Assembly: GCA_044370695.1 (NCBI GenBank)
Contig: JBILVB010000193.1
Location: 1-6,551, forward strand
From: JBEIFW01 sp044370695
GTDB lineage: Bacteria > Actinomycetota > Acidimicrobiia > Acidimicrobiales > Ilumatobacteraceae
Direction: 5' to 3'
DNA length: 6,551 bases
The notes under the pieces were generated by a model, which worked only from the letters and a program-made list of their open reading frames with translations, was not told the origin of the DNA and did not search any database. The position numbers were made by a program, and so were the translations under genes. How positions within the stretch are numbered: the stretch's first letter is position 1; each line of letters opens with the position of its first letter. Below, piece after piece: positions 4,528-6,551 of the stretch.

Positions 4528-5616
4528 GTGCACGTCGAGCAGGTGTGGTTGCGCGACGTGCGCAGTTACGCCACGGCGACGCTCGAACTGGATCCGGGCT
4601 GCACGTTGGTCGTCGGCCGCAACGGTCAGGGCAAGACGAACCTCGTTGAGGCGCTCGCCTTCCTGGGCACCTTGTCGAGCTTCCGGCACGTACCGTCCGA
4701 GGCGTTGGTTCGGACCGGGGCCGAGCACGCGGTGATCCGGGCGCAGGTCCGCCACGCCGACGGACGGGAGTTGCTCGTCGAGGTCGAGGTTCCCCGACGG
4801 GGACGCGTGCGAGCCCAGGTCAACCGGCAACGGGTGCACCGGATCCGCGACCTGCTCGGCGTCGTGCGGGTGAGCGTCTTCTCGCCCGACGACCTCGAAC
4901 TCGTCAAGGGCGGCCCGGCGGTGCGGCGAAGCTTTCTCGACGACGCCCTGGTGGCTCGCCGCCCGGCGCTCGACTCGGTGGTCGGCGACGTGGATCGCAT
5001 CCTGCGCCAACGGGCGAGCCTGCTTCGCCAGGTGGCGGGGCGCCTCACGCCGGAAACGGAGCTCACCCTGGACGTATGGGATCACAAGCTGGCCGAGGTC
5101 GGGAATCGGCTCGGTCGAGCGCGGGCCGATCTGGTGGACGCGCTGCGGCCCCTGGTCGACGAGGCCTACCGAACCCTCGCCGGGGAGGGTTCGGTGTCGA
5201 TGACCTACGAGCCGGCCTGGCTCGCCGGCGGACTCGGCCCGGCACTGGCGGCGGCCCGGTCCGAGGACCTGCGGCGCCAGTCGACCGGCGTCGGTCCGCA
5301 CCGTGACGATCTCGAGATCACCTTGGACACCCATCCGGCGCGCACGCACGCATCCCAGGGGGAGCAGCGAGGGATCGCGCTCGCGCTGCGCCTGGGTGCC
5401 CATCGGCTCGTGGCCGAGGCGATCGGTGAGCAACCCGTCCTCGTGCTCGACGACGTGTTCTCCGAACTCGACGCCCGCCGTAGCGAGGCCCTCGTGGGCG
5501 CCCTCCCTCCCGCACAGGTCCTGCTGACCACGGCAGGTCTGCTCCCGGCGGGCCTGCGCGTGGACCGGCGGGTCCGCATCGAACACTCCACGATCGTCCC
5601 GGACGACGCGTGCTGA
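4528..5616 (+). CDS. recF: DNA replication and repair protein RecF
   Basis: RecF is an SMC-like ATPase that acts with RecO and RecR to load RecA at single-strand gaps and to help stalled forks. The 362-residue product has LRDVRSY near the N-terminus, Walker A GRNGQGKT (30-37), the ABC-type signature SQGEQR (276-281) and Walker B with the D-loop VLVLDDVFSELD (304-315). It opens with GTG one base after the dnaN stop, without a strong Shine-Dalgarno, so translation is probably coupled to dnaN. The length is normal for RecF. A long reading frame on the opposite strand (4453-5778) is an artefact of GC-rich codon use. Confidence 0.96.
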   Translation: MHVEQVWLRDVRSYATATLELDPGCTLVVGRNGQGKTNLVEALAFLGTLSSFRHVPSEALVRTGAEHAVIRAQVRHADGRELLVEVEVPRRGRVRAQVNRQRVHRIRDLLGVVRVSVFSPDDLELVKGGPAVRRSFLDDALVARRPALDSVVGDVDRILRQRASLLRQVAGRLTPETELTLDVWDHKLAEVGNRLGRARADLVDALRPLVDEAYRTLAGEGSVSMTYEPAWLAGGLGPALAAARSEDLRRQSTGVGPHRDDLEITLDTHPARTHASQGEQRGIALALRLGAHRLVAEAIGEQPVLVLDDVFSELDARRSEALVGALPPAQVLLTTAGLLPAGLRVDRRVRIEHSTIVPDDAC

Positions 5617-5629
5617 TCGGGCCAGGTCG

Positions 5630-5953
5630 ATGAGCGCCGCCGGTCGGGATCGCCGGGAAGACGACCCGGTGGGGATCACCGACGCCCTCGACGCCGTCGT
5701 ACGGTCGTGGCGGGGTGGTGACGGCCGGGCCACGGCGTCGGTGTTCGCGTCCTGGGAGGCGGCTGTGGGTGAGCACATCGCCCGCCACGTCCGACCGGTG
5801 CAGCTCGACGACGGCCGCCTCGTGGTCGAGGTGGACGATCCGGCCTGGTCGACCCAGGTGCGGTTCCTCGAGGCCGAGGTGCTGGGGCGGCTCGCGACCG
5901 TGGTCGGGCCCGGTCGCGTCGTGACGCTCGAGGTCCGCGTGCGTCGCCGATAG
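5630..5953 (+). CDS. dciA: DciA-type DUF721 protein (probable helicase-loading factor), short form
   Basis: DUF721/DciA proteins bind the replicative helicase DnaB and are thought to promote its loading in bacteria without DnaC or DnaI. The 107-residue product is almost only the domain. It has a helical N-part (ITDALDAVVRSW), then VFASWEAAVGEHIARHVRP (about 43-61), LDDGRLVVEVDDPAWSTQVRFLE (about 64-86) and a C-terminal VGPGRVVTLEVRVRR. The WxxxVG, LVV and PAW(A/S)TQ(L/V)R elements are the family hallmarks. Mycobacterial homologues carry a long N-terminal extension that is absent here. ATG 5630 follows the recF stop by 13 bases with only a weak AGG site (5624-5626), so expression is probably coupled to recF. 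Position between recF and gyrB is standard for Actinomycetota. Confidence 0.88.
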   Translation: MSAAGRDRREDDPVGITDALDAVVRSWRGGDGRATASVFASWEAAVGEHIARHVRPVQLDDGRLVVEVDDPAWSTQVRFLEAEVLGRLATVVGPGRVVTLEVRVRRR

Positions 5954-5967
5954 TCGGGTCACCCCCC

Positions 5968-5976
5968 TGGTAGAAT
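5968..5976 (+). promoter_or_regulatory. Candidate gyrB promoter (extended -10)
   Basis: TAGAAT (5971-5976) matches 5 of 6 -10 bases and is preceded by TGG, giving an extended -10. There is no good -35 at 17 bases upstream, where the dciA stop lies. Transcription would start near 5983 and give a leader of about 93 bases. Confidence 0.5.
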
Positions 5977-6001
5977 GAGGTCGGTCGAGGAACCCCTCCC
6001 C

Positions 6002-6027
6002 ACGAACCGTCTGACCAGCCGGTTCGT
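6002..6027 (+). repeat. Hairpin-forming inverted repeat in the gyrB leader
   Basis: ACGAACCG (6002-6009) and CGGTTCGT (6020-6027) form a perfect 8-bp stem with a 10-base loop. No T-tract follows. The loop contains CTGACCAGC (6011-6019), repeated at 6054-6062 just before the gyrB ribosome binding site. It may be an operator or an RNA hairpin; no known riboswitch is recognised. Confidence 0.55.
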
Positions 6028-6065
6028 CCCCACTCGGCCCGGTTCCGGCCCTCCTGACCAGCTGC

Positions 6066-6069
6066 GGAG
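6066..6069 (+). promoter_or_regulatory. gyrB ribosome binding site
   Basis: GGAG lies six bases before TTG 6076. It decides the start, since an in-frame TGA at 6055-6057 closes the frame upstream and the next TTG (6100) has no such site. Confidence 0.65.
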
Positions 6070-6075
6070 CGCGCG

Positions 6076-6551
6076 TTGACGGATGCCACGAGTGACAACT
6101 TGACGAGCGGTTCGGCACCGTCGGGCTCGCAGGGGTACGGGGCGAAGGACATCCAGGTCCTCGAGGGCCTCGAACCGGTTCGTAAGCGGCCCGGGATGTA
6201 CATCGGCTCCACGGGACTCACCGGCCTCCACCACCTGATCTGGGAAGTCGTCGACAACTCCGTCGACGAGGCGATGGCGGGTTACTGCCGACGGATCGAG
6301 GTGACCCTCACCGGTGACGGGGGGTGCCGCGTGGTCGATGACGGCCGCGGCATCCCGGTCGATCCCTACCCGGAGGGGCCACACGCCGGCAAGAGCGCTG
6401 CCGAGGTCGTGCTCACGGTGCTGCACGCCGGCGGCAAGTTCGGCGGCGAGGGCTACAAGGTGTCCGGTGGCCTCCACGGCGTCGGGGTGTCGGTCGTCAA
6501 CGCGTTGTCGACACGGCTCGAACTCGAGATCGACCGGGGAGGATCCCGCCA
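6076..6551 (+). CDS. gyrB: DNA gyrase subunit B (3' end cut by window edge)
   Basis: GyrB supplies the ATPase of gyrase, which introduces negative supercoils and relieves positive ones ahead of forks. The window holds 158 codons of the N-terminal GHKL ATPase domain. Seen are LEGLEPVRKRPGMYIGSTG (29-47), EVVDNSVDEA (57-66, with Glu57 and Asn61 at the catalytic Glu and Mg-binding Asn positions), DDGRGIP (88-94), VLHAGGKF (115-122) and GGLHGVGVSVVNALS (131-145). The start is TTG 6076, set by an in-frame TGA at 6055-6057 and a GGAG site. The first 20 or so residues, rich in Ser, Thr and Gly, are a non-conserved tail. A ParE assignment is unlikely given the recF-dciA context. An extended -10 promoter and a leader hairpin lie upstream, so it is probably transcribed separately from dciA as well as by read-through. 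Confidence 0.96.
   Translation, partial: MTDATSDNLTSGSAPSGSQGYGAKDIQVLEGLEPVRKRPGMYIGSTGLTGLHHLIWEVVDNSVDEAMAGYCRRIEVTLTGDGGCRVVDDGRGIPVDPYPEGPHAGKSAAEVVLTVLHAGGKFGGEGYKVSGGLHGVGVSVVNALSTRLELEIDRGGSR

Noticed and set aside
4453..5778. 441-codon minus-strand frame opposite recF
   Set aside because: Antisense shadow of dnaN end, recF and dciA; no recognisable domain and no ribosome site.
5959..6477. 172-codon minus-strand frame opposite gyrB
   Set aside because: Antisense of the clearly coding gyrB start and its leader.

Overview
The window is a classic bacterial chromosome-origin neighbourhood. It carries two divergent gene blocks. On the minus strand, reading leftwards, lie rpmH, rnpA, yidD and yidC. 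On the plus strand, reading rightwards, lie dnaA, dnaN, recF, a DUF721/dciA gene and gyrB. The DNA is strongly G+C-rich and most starts are GTG or TTG. The gene order, the dciA position between recF and gyrB, the short YidC without a periplasmic domain, and the style of RpmH, GyrB and DnaA point to a high-GC Actinomycetota member. An Acidimicrobiia-like lineage is my best guess, from memory of family style rather than any search. There is no gnd gene between dnaN and recF, unlike in Streptomyces and Mycobacterium.

Layout: 1-1455 (minus) is a tightly packed ribosome/RNase P/membrane-insertion operon. rpmH encodes ribosomal protein L34, rnpA the RNase P protein, yidD a small membrane-insertion helper and yidC the insertase, which is cut by the left edge. 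yidD overlaps rnpA by 4 bases and yidC overlaps yidD by 8, so translation is probably coupled. 1456-1779 is the divergent rpmH/dnaA intergenic region, with DnaA-box-like sites, a perfect 8-bp dyad and a candidate dnaA promoter. 1780-3153 is dnaA. 3154-3431 is the dnaA-dnaN intergenic region, the best candidate for the functional origin: several degenerate DnaA boxes, then an A+T-richer stretch with a three-base periodic tract. 3432-5953 holds dnaN, recF and dciA in one close-packed unit (gaps of 1 and 13 bases). 5954-6075 holds an extended -10 promoter and a structured leader for gyrB. gyrB starts at TTG 6076 and runs off the right edge.

The plus-strand genes form a replication-initiation set. 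DnaA binds and opens the origin, DciA is thought to help load the DnaB helicase, DnaN is the sliding clamp, RecF acts at gaps and stalled forks, and gyrase removes positive supercoils. The minus-strand genes serve translation, tRNA maturation and membrane-protein insertion.

I see no mobile element, CRISPR array, tRNA or rRNA, and no new multi-gene system. The points worth a second look are the origin architecture, two similar AACCG/CGGTT dyads upstream of dnaA and gyrB, an rnpA with no normal start codon at the expected place, a YidC with Met where the hydrophilic-groove Arg is expected, and an unusually short DciA.
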